64,000 bases of DNA from Tardiphaga sp. (lineage in GTDB: Bacteria; Pseudomonadota; Alphaproteobacteria; Rhizobiales; Xanthobacteraceae), in NCBI RefSeq assembly GCF_028290495.1, contig NZ_JAQGJT010000047.1, positions 1 to 64,000 of the forward strand, in the 5' to 3' direction. The notes below the pieces were generated by a model. The model was not told the origin of the DNA, made no database searches, and saw only the letters and a program-made list of their open reading frames with translations. Of the stretch, positions 51,866-60,145 are shown one piece after another. Each line of letters starts with the position of its first letter. Position 1 is the first letter of the stretch. The position numbers were made by a program, and so were the translations under genes.

Positions 51866-52459
51866 ATGACGGATCGTATGACTCGGCCGCTGGTCCTGAT
51901 TGCGGCATTTGCCGGCAGCCTCGCGGCGGGATTGCTGGTGGTGCTGTGGCTGGCCGGCGGCTTCGGCGGCGTCACCGCGGCGGCTTCGATCGGCGGCGCG
52001 TTCCAGTTGACCGACCAGTCCGGCCAGACCGTCACCGAGAAGAATCTGAAGGGCAAGCCGACGCTGATCTTCTTCGGTTTCACGCATTGCCCGGACGTTT
52101 GCCCGACTTCGCTGTTCGAAATTTCCGAAGTGCTGCGCGCGATGGGCAAAGACGCCGACAGCGTCAACGCCTGGTTCGTTTCCGTCGACCCCGAGCGCGA
52201 TACCGCCGCGGCGATGAAGGACTATCTGTCGAGCTTCGATCCGCACCTCAAGGGCCTCACCGGTGACGAGGCCGCGGTCGCCAAGGTGATCTCGAGCTTC
52301 CGCGTCTACGCCAAGAAGGTGCCGCTCAAGGATGGCGACTACACGATGGACCACACCGCGCTGATCTACCTGATGGACCGCGACGGCAAGTTCGTCTCGC
52401 CGTTCAATTTGAAGCGCAAGCCGGAAGAAGCGGCGTTGGATCTAAAGCGCTATATGTGA
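51866..52459 (+). CDS. SCO1/SenC family protein
   Basis: 197 residues. One N-terminal membrane anchor (LVLIAAFAGSLAAGLLVVLWLAG), then a thioredoxin-like domain with the copper site FGFTHCPDVCPTSL (CxxxC) and MDHTALIYLMD (His). SCO proteins deliver copper to, or keep reduced, the CuA site of cytochrome c oxidase. No oxidase genes are near. The stop overlaps the end of the convergent glycosyltransferase by ten bases. Confidence 0.92.
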   Translation: MTDRMTRPLVLIAAFAGSLAAGLLVVLWLAGGFGGVTAAASIGGAFQLTDQSGQTVTEKNLKGKPTLIFFGFTHCPDVCPTSLFEISEVLRAMGKDADSVNAWFVSVDPERDTAAAMKDYLSSFDPHLKGLTGDEAAVAKVISSFRVYAKKVPLKDGDYTMDHTALIYLMDRDGKFVSPFNLKRKPEEAALDLKRYM

Positions 52460-54474
52460 GATCTGCGGGCGGGGCGCCCGCGAGAAACGGCGGCGGCATT
52501 GCGCCGCTTCGCCACACCGTGCTCGGTCTTCTCCCAGTGATAGGGATTCCAGACATAGTGCAGGACGGCGCGCCACGCCGCGATTGACAGGCAACTCCAG
52601 TACAAGGGCGTCAGCACAAGAATCCACGCTTCGCGCAGACGGTGGCGGCGGCTCAGGCCCATCAGTCCGACTGTGATGGTTGAAGCGCAGGCGGTGGTGA
52701 TGGCCGTGAAGTGCAGCCACGGCCATGCGGTCGTCTTCTCCGACAATGCGTCGGTCAGCAGCAGGTAGAACAGCAACGGGCAGGCCATTGCAGTCAGCAG
52801 ATTGCCGCCGGCTACGAGGTTGATGGCGACGAAACCACCTGGACCGAGATCGCGCCACAACTTGCGGGGGCGGCGCATATGGACGCACCAGGTTTGCAGC
52901 CAGCCCTTCATCCAGCGCGAGCGTTGCCGCAGCCAGCTGCCGAAGCGGATCGGCGCCTCCTCGAAGGTCGTGGAGGAAAAGGTCACGGAGCGGTATCCGC
53001 GGCGGGCGAGGCGAAAGCCCAGATCCGCATCTTCGGTGACGTTATAGGCGTCCCAGCCACCGACTTCGCGCAGCACATGCGTGCGAAAATGGTTCGACGA
53101 TCCTCCGAGCGGCAAGGGCAATTGCATTGCGCTCAAGCCGGGTAGCACGACATCGAACTGCCCGGCATATTCGGTGGCGAACATTCGCGACAACCAGGAA
53201 TGCGTCTCGTTGTCGATGCACAGGCTGGCCTGCGCGCAGGCGATCTTTTCGCCTCCATCACGAAAGTTATCGAGCGCGGCACGTAACTGGCCGGGCTCGG
53301 GGCGATCTTCCGCGTCGAACACCGCGACGAAGCTGCCGCGCACGAAGGGAAGCGCCCAGTTCAGCGCCTTCGGTTTGGTCTGCGGGCCACGCGCTGGCGC
53401 GACCAGAAGCTGCACGTGCGGCATCGGTCCCAGTCGGGCGATGGCTGCGCGGGTCGCAAGATCGTCAGGCTCGACCACCAAGAGCACGTCGAGTTTTTCG
53501 CGGGGGTAGTCGAGTGCCTCGATCGCCTGCATCAATGGCGCGACCGAACTGGCCTCGCGATACAGCGCCGCAATGATGGAATAGGTCGGCAGCCACCTGT
53601 CGGGGGCCATTGGGCGCTGCCGGAGCCTGGGTCGGTGCCACACGGCACCGGCAAAGCGCAGTGACGCGAAGCCGATAAACCAGAGGGCCAGCAGGCTGGT
53701 GAAAACGTCAGGCATGACGATCGGCGGCAACGCCGCAGCAGCGGCCACAGCGCCCCCGCGGCGGAGACGCCCCTGCCATGGTCCGCCGCGCCGGATGGCG
53801 GGTGCCGCGGACATCATGGGACAGGCGTCGTGAAGGCCGAGTGCAGCTATCCGGCCCAGCGCTGCTCCGCTCTGCCGGGTCAGGAATTGCAGCATGGAAG
53901 CCGCGGGGGCCATACGGATATTTGGCGTCACATCAGGATGCTCGGCCGCCAGCCGGCTTATCGCGCGCGCGGTCAGCCCGCGCGGGGCAATCGCCCAGAT
54001 CAGCCGGCCGTTGTCGCGCATCGGGATGATCCCGGTGATGGCGGCATAGGGAATCTGGTCGTCCCGCAGCGGCACGTGCTGGCGGTCCAAAAAAGACAGG
54101 TCATCGAGCGCGATGCCGGTGTGGTGCGACAGGTGCTGCAGATAGCTCGCCTCGTCGATCACACCTTGTCGGATCAGAACCTGGTCCGCTCCAATCCCCA
54201 GCTCGCGCGCGCGGGTTTCGGCTGCCTTGAGTAATTCCGGCGCCAGCGTGCGGCGCAGGCAATCCAGTTCATCGGCCGGGCCGTGGTCGAGGAAATGGCT
54301 GTGGTTGTCGTTGCTGGAGAAGGCATGAGGCGTGGCTGCGAGAAATGCCGGCAATTGACGGGATGGCGCAGGCTCTGCTGCCCGCGGCCGGCCCTGGCGT
54401 ATTCCCGCCTCTGCAACATGGTCCGGTTGGGCCACGCAACGCCCCCTAACGCAAACGGCACTCGCCTCCGGCAC
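52450..54474 (-). CDS. Family 2 glycosyltransferase with N-terminal GspE-N/MshEN-like domain
   Basis: 674 residues. Residues about 85-200 (RARELGIGADQVLIRQGVID, EASYLQHLSHHTGIALDDL, then ISRLAAEHPDVTP) resemble the GspE N-terminal domain. A membrane helix near 260-280 precedes a processive GT2 core: TYSIIAALYREASSVAPLMQAIEAL, VFDAEDRPEPGQL, TEDADLGFRLARRGY and QRSRWMKGWLQTW. C-terminal helices follow. Acceptor and donor are unknown; NfrB of E. coli couples the same domains in the opposite order. The GTG start at 54474 is uncertain: it is only 38 bases from the divergent gene. Confidence 0.83.
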   Translation of the reverse strand: MPEASAVCVRGRCVAQPDHVAEAGIRQGRPRAAEPAPSRQLPAFLAATPHAFSSNDNHSHFLDHGPADELDCLRRTLAPELLKAAETRARELGIGADQVLIRQGVIDEASYLQHLSHHTGIALDDLSFLDRQHVPLRDDQIPYAAITGIIPMRDNGRLIWAIAPRGLTARAISRLAAEHPDVTPNIRMAPAASMLQFLTRQSGAALGRIAALGLHDACPMMSAAPAIRRGGPWQGRLRRGGAVAAAAALPPIVMPDVFTSLLALWFIGFASLRFAGAVWHRPRLRQRPMAPDRWLPTYSIIAALYREASSVAPLMQAIEALDYPREKLDVLLVVEPDDLATRAAIARLGPMPHVQLLVAPARGPQTKPKALNWALPFVRGSFVAVFDAEDRPEPGQLRAALDNFRDGGEKIACAQASLCIDNETHSWLSRMFATEYAGQFDVVLPGLSAMQLPLPLGGSSNHFRTHVLREVGGWDAYNVTEDADLGFRLARRGYRSVTFSSTTFEEAPIRFGSWLRQRSRWMKGWLQTWCVHMRRPRKLWRDLGPGGFVAINLVAGGNLLTAMACPLLFYLLLTDALSEKTTAWPWLHFTAITTACASTITVGLMGLSRRHRLREAWILVLTPLYWSCLSIAAWRAVLHYVWNPYHWEKTEHGVAKRRNAAAVSRGRPARRSHI

Positions 54475-54512
54475 CGGATGGTCTATAAGACCGGCAATCG
54501 GAATGCGGTGTC

Positions 54513-55433
54513 ATGCAACCACAGATAGTGAGCGCCATCAAGATGAGGCTGGTCAGGCCGTTCCGCGCCGCGTTGCCGCTGGCCGGCCTGATGCTGGCGG
54601 CGTGCCTGGCGTCGATGATGCCGGCTCCCGCGCGGGCGCAGACCGCAGCGCCGGTAGTGCAGCCGGGGCCGCAGGCGGTGCCGGGGTTCTGGGATCCGCG
54701 GCGGCGTCCCGACCGGCCAGACCTGTCGCGCATCACCGTGATCCGCTTCCTCACCGAGACCGATTACCCGCCGTTCAATTTCACCGGCCCTGACGGCAAT
54801 CCGGCCGGCTTCAACGTCGATCTGGCGCGGTTGCTGTGCGAGGAGATCAAAATCACCTGCACGGTGCAGATGCGGCGCTTCGAAACGCTGCTCGACGCCA
54901 TCTCCAGCAACCGCGGCGACGCCATCATCGCCTCCATCGCGGTGACGCCGCAGATCCGCGCCCGGGTTGATTTCACCGACCCCTATTACCGCGCGCCGGC
55001 GCGTTTCGTGTCGCGCAAGAATGCCGGCATGGCGGAAATCCGGCCGGAATATCTCGAGGGCAGGAAGGTCGGCGCCATCGCCGGCTCCTCGCACGAGGCC
55101 TTTCTCAAGGCGATGTTCACCGATGCCGTGCTGACGTCGTATCCGAATGACGACGCGCTGCGCCAGGCCCTGAAGCGCAGCGAGGTCGACTTCATCTTTG
55201 GCGACGCGATCTCGCTGGCGTTCTGGATCAACGGCACGGATTCGACCGATTGCTGCGCCTTCAGCGGCGGCCCCTTCGTCGAAAGCCGCTATTTCGGCGA
55301 GGGCATCGGCATCGCCGTCCGCAAGGGCAATGACACGCTGCGCCAGGCGCTGAACTGGGCGCTGTTCCGGGTCTGGGAAAAAGGCCGCTACACCGACCTG
55401 TGGCTGCGGTATTTTTCCGTCAGCCCGTTCTGA
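54513..55433 (+). CDS. Extracellular solute-binding protein (amino acid ABC / SBP_bac_3)
   Basis: 306 residues; signal peptide with cleavage near ARAQTA (about residue 43). ITVIRFLTETDYPPFNFTGPDGNPAGFNVDLARLLCEEI is the typical start, and ISSNRGDAIIASIAVTPQIRARVDFTDPYY the ligand-binding core. EAGSSH-like GSSHEAFLKAMF lies at the hinge. It binds an amino acid or similar. No ABC permease or ATPase is near. A shorter start at the ATG at 54543 is possible. Confidence 0.85.
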   Translation: MQPQIVSAIKMRLVRPFRAALPLAGLMLAACLASMMPAPARAQTAAPVVQPGPQAVPGFWDPRRRPDRPDLSRITVIRFLTETDYPPFNFTGPDGNPAGFNVDLARLLCEEIKITCTVQMRRFETLLDAISSNRGDAIIASIAVTPQIRARVDFTDPYYRAPARFVSRKNAGMAEIRPEYLEGRKVGAIAGSSHEAFLKAMFTDAVLTSYPNDDALRQALKRSEVDFIFGDAISLAFWINGTDSTDCCAFSGGPFVESRYFGEGIGIAVRKGNDTLRQALNWALFRVWEKGRYTDLWLRYFSVSPF

Positions 55434-55475
55434 AATCACTTACCGGCGGTTTGGCATTTGGTTGCGGAGCCGCTA

Positions 55476-55524
55476 GAGCATGGTCCCGAAAAGTGGGTGC
55501 CGGTTTTCGGACAAGACCATGCTC
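55476..55524. repeat. Palindromic intergenic repeat, family E
   Basis: GAGCATGGTCCCGAAAAG (55476-55493) and CGGTTTTCGGACAAGACCATGCTC (55501-55524) are inverted copies around TGGGTGC. This 49-base unit is a common rhizobial intergenic hairpin. It lies directly before lysK, about 36 bases upstream of the start. Confidence 0.65.
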
Positions 55525-55559
55525 AGACTAAGAAAATGCCGCGGCCCGGAGGCCCATTG

Positions 55560-57200
55560 ATGTCCACGACTGATCTACCCAGCGCCAGCGACCTGCGCGC
55601 GCTTGCCGAAACTTCCAACGCCTGGCCGTTCGAACAGGCGAAGGCGCTTGTGGCGCGGCTGAAAAAGAAGCCGAAAGACGAAGTACTGTTCGAGACCGGC
55701 TACGGCCCCTCGGGTCTGCCGCATATCGGTACCTTTGGCGAGGTGGCGCGCACCACGATGGTTCGCCATGCCTTTCGCGTGCTCACCGACGACAAGATCA
55801 AGACCCGCCTGATCGCGTTCTCCGACGACATGGACGGGTTGCGCAAGGTGCCGGACAACGTGCCGAACAAGGAGATGCTGACCGCGTATCTGGGCAAGCC
55901 GCTGTCGCGCGTGCCGGACCCCTTTGGCAGCGAGCACGGGTCGTTCGGCGCCGCGAACAATGCGCGGCTGCGCGCGTTTCTGGATCATTTCGGCTTCGAT
56001 TACGAATTCGCCTCGTCCACCGACTACTACACATCTGGCCGTTTCGACGCCACGCTGCTGAAGATGCTCGCGGTCTATGACAAGGTCATGGACGTGATCC
56101 TGCCGACGCTGGGCCCGGATCGCCGCGCCACCTATTCGCCGTTTCTGCCGATCAGCAAGACCACCGGCGTGGTGCTGCAAGTGCCGATGATCCGCCGCGA
56201 CGTCGGCGCCGGCACCATCACCTATGTCGATCCCGACACCCATGAAGAGGTCGAGACGCCGGTCACCGGCGGCCATGTGAAGTGCCAGTGGAAGGCCGAC
56301 TGGGCGATGCGCTGGGCCGCGCTCGGCATCGACTATGAAATGGCCGGCAAGGATCTGATCGACTCGGTGAAGCTGTCCAGCAAGATCTGCTCGGCACTCG
56401 GTGGCACGCCGCCGGAAAGCTTCATCTATGAGCTTTTCCTCGACGACAAGGGCGGCAAGATTTCCAAGTCGAAGGGCAACGGCCTGACCATCGACGAATG
56501 GCTGCGCTATGCCTCGCCGGAATCGCTGTCGCTGTTCATGTACCGCGAGCCGAAGGCGGCCAAGCGCCTGTTCTTCGACGTGATCCCGCGCAATGTCGAC
56601 GAGTACCAGCAGTTCGTCGAAGGCTATGCCCGGCAGGACGGCAAGCAGCAGCTGTCGAATCCGGCCTGGCACATCCATGCCGGCGCGCCACCCGTGGCGG
56701 AAATGCCGGTCACGTTCCAGTTGCTGCTGACGCTGGTGTCGTCGTCCAATGCCGAGAATGCCGAGACGCTGTGGGGCTTCATTCGCCGCTACCGGCCGGG
56801 CGTGTCGGCGCAAACCCATCCGCGTCTCGATGCGATGGTCGGCTATGCCATCAACTACTATCGCGACTTCGTCGCACCGACCAAGACGTTCCGCGAACCG
56901 ACCGAGGTCGAGCGCGTGGCGCTGCAGGACCTGCGCGACGCGCTGTCGCAACTGCCAGCGGAAGCGACGCCGGAAGACATCCAGAATGCGGTCTACGAGA
57001 TCGGCCGCCGCGATCCCTTCCTCGACCACAAGAAACTGGCCAAGGACGGCCGGCCCGGTGTCGCGCTCGACTGGTTCAACATGCTGTACCAGGTGCTGCT
57101 CGGCCAGGAAAAAGGCCCGCGCTTCGGCTCGTTCGTCGCGGTCTATGGCGTGAACAATGCGATCGGCATGATCGACGGCGCGCTGGCCCGAAGCGCGTAG
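55560..57200 (+). CDS. lysK: Lysyl-tRNA synthetase, class I
   Basis: 546 residues. Class I signatures are clear: [14 protein letters not shown] (HIGH-type, about residue 53) and [17 protein letters not shown] (KMSKS-type, about 300). A helical anticodon-binding part follows, ending [14 protein letters not shown]. This is the archaeal-type LysRS also used by many alphaproteobacteria, unrelated to class II LysS. The ATG at 55560 has CGGAGG eight bases upstream. It charges tRNA-Lys in the cytoplasm. Confidence 0.95.
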   Translation: MSTTDLPSASDLRALAETSNAWPFEQAKALVARLKKKPKDEVLFETGYGPSGLPHIGTFGEVARTTMVRHAFRVLTDDKIKTRLIAFSDDMDGLRKVPDNVPNKEMLTAYLGKPLSRVPDPFGSEHGSFGAANNARLRAFLDHFGFDYEFASSTDYYTSGRFDATLLKMLAVYDKVMDVILPTLGPDRRATYSPFLPISKTTGVVLQVPMIRRDVGAGTITYVDPDTHEEVETPVTGGHVKCQWKADWAMRWAALGIDYEMAGKDLIDSVKLSSKICSALGGTPPESFIYELFLDDKGGKISKSKGNGLTIDEWLRYASPESLSLFMYREPKAAKRLFFDVIPRNVDEYQQFVEGYARQDGKQQLSNPAWHIHAGAPPVAEMPVTFQLLLTLVSSSNAENAETLWGFIRRYRPGVSAQTHPRLDAMVGYAINYYRDFVAPTKTFREPTEVERVALQDLRDALSQLPAEATPEDIQNAVYEIGRRDPFLDHKKLAKDGRPGVALDWFNMLYQVLLGQEKGPRFGSFVAVYGVNNAIGMIDGALARSA

Positions 57201-57211
57201 TTTCTTTCTTG

Positions 57212-57234
57212 CCCTCCCCCTCAAAAGGGGAGGG
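57212..57234. other. Hairpin between convergent lysK and S24 genes
   Basis: CCCTCCCC (57212-57219), loop CTCAAAA, GGGGAGGG (57227-57234): eight perfect pairs, but no T-run on either strand. It may reduce read-through between the convergent genes. Confidence 0.45.
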
Positions 57235-57250
57235 TGAAAAAGAGGGAGGC

Positions 57251-57880
57251 TTATTGGCTCGCCCAGACGATTCTGGCGATCCATTCAATGTCACTGGCCG
57301 GAAAGCTGCGGTCGACGTGGTTCGGGTTGAGCGACTGCAATTCCAGCAATTTGGCGGTGCGGCGCTTCAGTTCCTTGACGATCACCTCGCCCTCCTTGGT
57401 GCGGACCACCACCCGGTCGCCCTTGCGGATCTGGGCGCCGGGCGAGACGACGATGATGTCGCCGTCGCGATAAGCGGGCTTCATCGAATCGCCGGAGATC
57501 TTCAGCGCGTAAGCGTGCTCGTCATTGACCGAGGGCAGGCCGACCTCTTCCCAGCCGCTGCTGCCGACCGGGAAACCGGCGTCATCGAAATAGCCGCCGC
57601 GCCCGGCTTGCGCGAATCCGAGCAACGGTACCGATTGCGTGATGCGGTTGGTGCCCTCGATCAACGCCACGAAGCGGTCGATCGGAACGTTGACCGCGCT
57701 CAGCGCCTTCGACACCGATTCGGTTGAAGGCCAGCGCTGGCGGCCGTCATTGGTGATGCGCTTGGACTTGTTGAAGGTGGTGGAATCGAGGCCGGCTTTC
57801 TTGGCGAGCCCGGACGCTGACATGCCGTTGCGTTCGGCAAGTTTGTCGAGGGCACCCCAAATCTGGGCGTGTGACAGCAT
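57251..57880 (-). CDS. HTH / S24 peptidase repressor (LexA/CI-like)
   Basis: 209 residues. An N-terminal helix-turn-helix (IWGALDKLAERNGMSASGLAKKAGLDSTTFNKSKRI) is joined to an S24 domain: cleavage-site-like AQAGRGGYFDD, catalytic Ser in LKISGDSMKPAYRDGD, catalytic Lys in EVIVKELKRRT. The family self-cleaves when RecA filaments form. It is not the housekeeping LexA, whose winged-helix N-terminus differs. No phage genes are nearby, so a free-standing stress regulator is likely; its targets are unknown. Confidence 0.85.
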   Translation of the reverse strand: MLSHAQIWGALDKLAERNGMSASGLAKKAGLDSTTFNKSKRITNDGRQRWPSTESVSKALSAVNVPIDRFVALIEGTNRITQSVPLLGFAQAGRGGYFDDAGFPVGSSGWEEVGLPSVNDEHAYALKISGDSMKPAYRDGDIIVVSPGAQIRKGDRVVVRTKEGEVIVKELKRRTAKLLELQSLNPNHVDRSFPASDIEWIARIVWASQ

Positions 57881-58095
57881 GGCGATGAGTCCCTTGGCGA
57901 GGCCCCTTGCCCGGCGGCTCGGGCGCGAAACGTGGCGAAATCTAGGAATTATTGCCGTAATGTTCCGGTTTGCGCAACAGGATTTTTAGAGAGGGATAGC
58001 GGCCTTGAAGTGCGGGGGTGTGGCCGATACGGTCGGCCGCAGATTCCGGCCCGCCGATGCGGCCCGCAATCGACAACAGCAGAAAGTCCGGTCGG

Positions 58096-58440
58096 GTGCG
58101 TGCTATCTACAAAATCTGTGCTGCCTCGCAGTGGCGCGAGGCCGAGCGGCAGGGCAGCTATCGCGGCAGCGCCGATGACGCGCGCGATGGCTTCATCCAT
58201 TTTTCCACCGCCGGGCAACTCGCCGAAACTCTGCAGAAACATTATTTCCGGCAGAGCGGGCTGTTCCTGATTGCGGTGGATGCCGAACTGCTCGGCGACG
58301 CCTTGCACTGGGAGCCGTCTCGCGGTGGCGACCTGTTTCCACACCTCTATGGCGAGCTCGACATGGGCGCCGTCACCTCCGTCATGGAGCTGCGGTCGCG
58401 TTCCGACGGTGGCCATGACCTTCCGGAGTTACCTTTGTGA
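58096..58440 (+). CDS. DUF952 protein
   Basis: 114 residues from GTG 58096. IYKICAASQWREAERQGSYRGSADDARDGFIHFSTAGQLAETLQKHY and LHWEPSRGGDLFPHLYGELDMGAV match the DUF952 family (glutathione S-transferase-like fold in name, function unknown). Earlier ATGs exist at 58018 and 58057; the GTG matches where the family starts. It overlaps pyrD by four bases (GTGA), implying coupling, and the DUF952-pyrD pair recurs in this group. Confidence 0.8.
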   Translation: MRAIYKICAASQWREAERQGSYRGSADDARDGFIHFSTAGQLAETLQKHYFRQSGLFLIAVDAELLGDALHWEPSRGGDLFPHLYGELDMGAVTSVMELRSRSDGGHDLPELPL

Positions 58441-59531
58441 TCCGTGCTTTCGATGCGATTTCCCTGCCGATGATGCGCTGGCTCGATCCGGAGGACGCCC
58501 ATCGGCTGGCGATCCGCGGTTTGCGCATGCTGCCGCCGTCGCGGCCGCGGCCGGACGATCCGAAGCTCGCGGTGCGCGCCTTCGGGCTGAATTTTCCGAA
58601 TCCGATCGGCATGGCGGCAGGCTTCGACAAGAACGCCGAAGTGCCCGACGCGCTGCTGCGGCTCGGCTTCGGTTTTGCCGAGGTCGGCACTGTCACGCCG
58701 AAGCCGCAGGCCGGCAATCCGCGCCCGCGGATCTTCCGGCTGGAGCGCGACGAGGCGATCATCAACCGGCTCGGTTTCAACAATGACGGTTCGGATGCGG
58801 TGCTGCGGCGACTGGCGGCGCGCGCCGGCAATGGCGGTATCGTCGGCGTCAATGTCGGCGCCAACAAGGATTCCGCCGATCGCAGCCAGGACTATGTCCG
58901 GCTGATCGAGACCTTCGCGCCGGTCGCTAGCTATTTCACCGTCAACGTCTCGTCTCCGAACACGCCCGGCCTGCGTAACCTGCAGCAGGCCGCCGCGCTC
59001 GACGATTTGCTGGCGCGCGTGATCGACGCCCGCGAGCGGGTCCGCAAGAACGCCGGTGATTCGCCGGTGCTGCTGAAGATCGCGCCTGACCTCAGTCTGG
59101 CCGATCTCGACGATGCCGTGCAGATCGCGCGTTCCCGCGGCGTCGATGGCATGATCGTCACCAACACCACGCTGGCGCGATTTCCGACCTTGCGCGAACA
59201 GGCGCGCGGCCAGGAGCAAGGCGGCCTGTCGGGTCGGCCGCTGTTCCGGCTGTCGACACGGATGGTGGCGGAGACTTATGTGCGCGTCGAAGGCGCGTTC
59301 CCGCTGATCGGCGCCGGCGGCATCGATTCCGGCGGTGCTGCGCTGACCAAGATCCGCGCCGGCGCCAGCCTGATTCAGCTCTATTCGTCGCTGATCTACA
59401 AAGGCCTCGGCCTGGTCGAGAGCATCAAGGCCGATCTGGTTTCGACCCTGCTGCGTACCGGCCGCGATTCGCTGTCGGAAATCGTCGGCGCCGACGCGGC
59501 GATGATCACCGCGGAAGACTGGCCGGTGTAG
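58437..59531 (+). CDS. pyrD: Dihydroorotate dehydrogenase (quinone), class 2
   Basis: 364 residues from GTG 58437. A short amphipathic N-terminus (FDAISLPMMRWLDPEDAH) anchors it to the membrane. FMN barrel motifs: FPNPIGMAAGFDKNAE, FGFAEVGTVTPKPQAGNPRPR, FFTVNVSSPNTPGLR (class 2 catalytic Ser), IGAGGIDSGG and QLYSSLIYKG. It oxidises dihydroorotate to orotate with quinone in pyrimidine synthesis. Confidence 0.95.
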   Translation: MIRAFDAISLPMMRWLDPEDAHRLAIRGLRMLPPSRPRPDDPKLAVRAFGLNFPNPIGMAAGFDKNAEVPDALLRLGFGFAEVGTVTPKPQAGNPRPRIFRLERDEAIINRLGFNNDGSDAVLRRLAARAGNGGIVGVNVGANKDSADRSQDYVRLIETFAPVASYFTVNVSSPNTPGLRNLQQAAALDDLLARVIDARERVRKNAGDSPVLLKIAPDLSLADLDDAVQIARSRGVDGMIVTNTTLARFPTLREQARGQEQGGLSGRPLFRLSTRMVAETYVRVEGAFPLIGAGGIDSGGAALTKIRAGASLIQLYSSLIYKGLGLVESIKADLVSTLLRTGRDSLSEIVGADAAMITAEDWPV

Positions 59532-59542
59532 TCCGTCCTCCG

Positions 59543-59643
59543 TCCTCATGGTGAGGAGCGCGCCCTTGCGCGCGTCTCGAACCATGCGTGTGTAGCCCAT
59601 CCTTCGAGACGCGGTCGAAGGCGACCGCTCCTCAGGATGAGGA
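59543..59643. repeat. Palindromic intergenic repeat, family F, running into a coding region
   Basis: TCCTCATGGTGAGGAGCG (59543-59560) and CGCTCCTCAGGATGAGGA (to 59643), plus inner CGCGTCTCGAACCATG and CATCCTTCGAGACGCG, form a branched inverted repeat. Its right end covers the last four codons of the cupin gene. Confidence 0.65.
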
Positions 59644-60084
59644 ATTCATCTTCTCCACGTGGCCCCAGATGCTCTGCCAGTCCTTGCCTGACAGGTCAGT
59701 GACGCGGCCGTCGGTCTCGTAGAACTTGTTCGGGATCTGGAACATCGCCAGCGTGATGCCGCCGTCCGGCATCCAGGCAGAGTGACGGCTGCCGGCCTCG
59801 CGCCAGATGAACTCGCCTGCGCCGCACGCGGTGCCCTGCACCGGGCCTTCCTTGTCGATCAGCCGGCCCTCGAGCACCCAGGTCTGCTCGATGCCGACGT
59901 GCTCGTGATCGGGCAATGTCGCGCCCGGCTCGAACTTCATGAGCGCAGTGACCAGCCCGGTCTTCGCGTCGAACAGCAGCGTCTTGACCGAGCAGCCCGG
60001 AAACCGGGTCGGCTGCCATTCCATTTCGGCGGGACGCACCAGATGCGAGTGGTCGTCGGTGTGCGGCGGCGTGACGGCATCCAT
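59632..60084 (-). CDS. Cupin domain protein
   Basis: 150 residues from ATG 60084 with AAGGAG eight bases upstream. Cupin motif 1: LMKFEPGATLPDHEHVGIEQTWVLEG (His, His, Glu ligands). Motif 2: GEFIWREAGSRHSAWMPDGG (His). It resembles ChrR-like small cupins, but has no zinc-binding anti-sigma domain. The last residues (NSSS) and stop come from an intergenic repeat, so the C-terminus has been altered. Confidence 0.8.
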   Translation of the reverse strand: MDAVTPPHTDDHSHLVRPAEMEWQPTRFPGCSVKTLLFDAKTGLVTALMKFEPGATLPDHEHVGIEQTWVLEGRLIDKEGPVQGTACGAGEFIWREAGSRHSAWMPDGGITLAMFQIPNKFYETDGRVTDLSGKDWQSIWGHVEKMNSSS

Positions 60085-60145
60085 GTGGCGGCTCCTTGCG
60101 GGCGGTGTTGATGATAGCAAGATCATCCGTCTCCGCTAGCAAGGC

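Noticed and set aside
57212-57234. Rho-independent terminator for lysK
   Set aside because: The stem is good but neither strand has a T-run after it, so it is listed only as a hairpin.
57251-57727. Plus-strand frame extending beyond lysK into the S24 gene
   Set aside because: Different frame from lysK, and opposite to the S24 gene, which has intact HTH and peptidase motifs.
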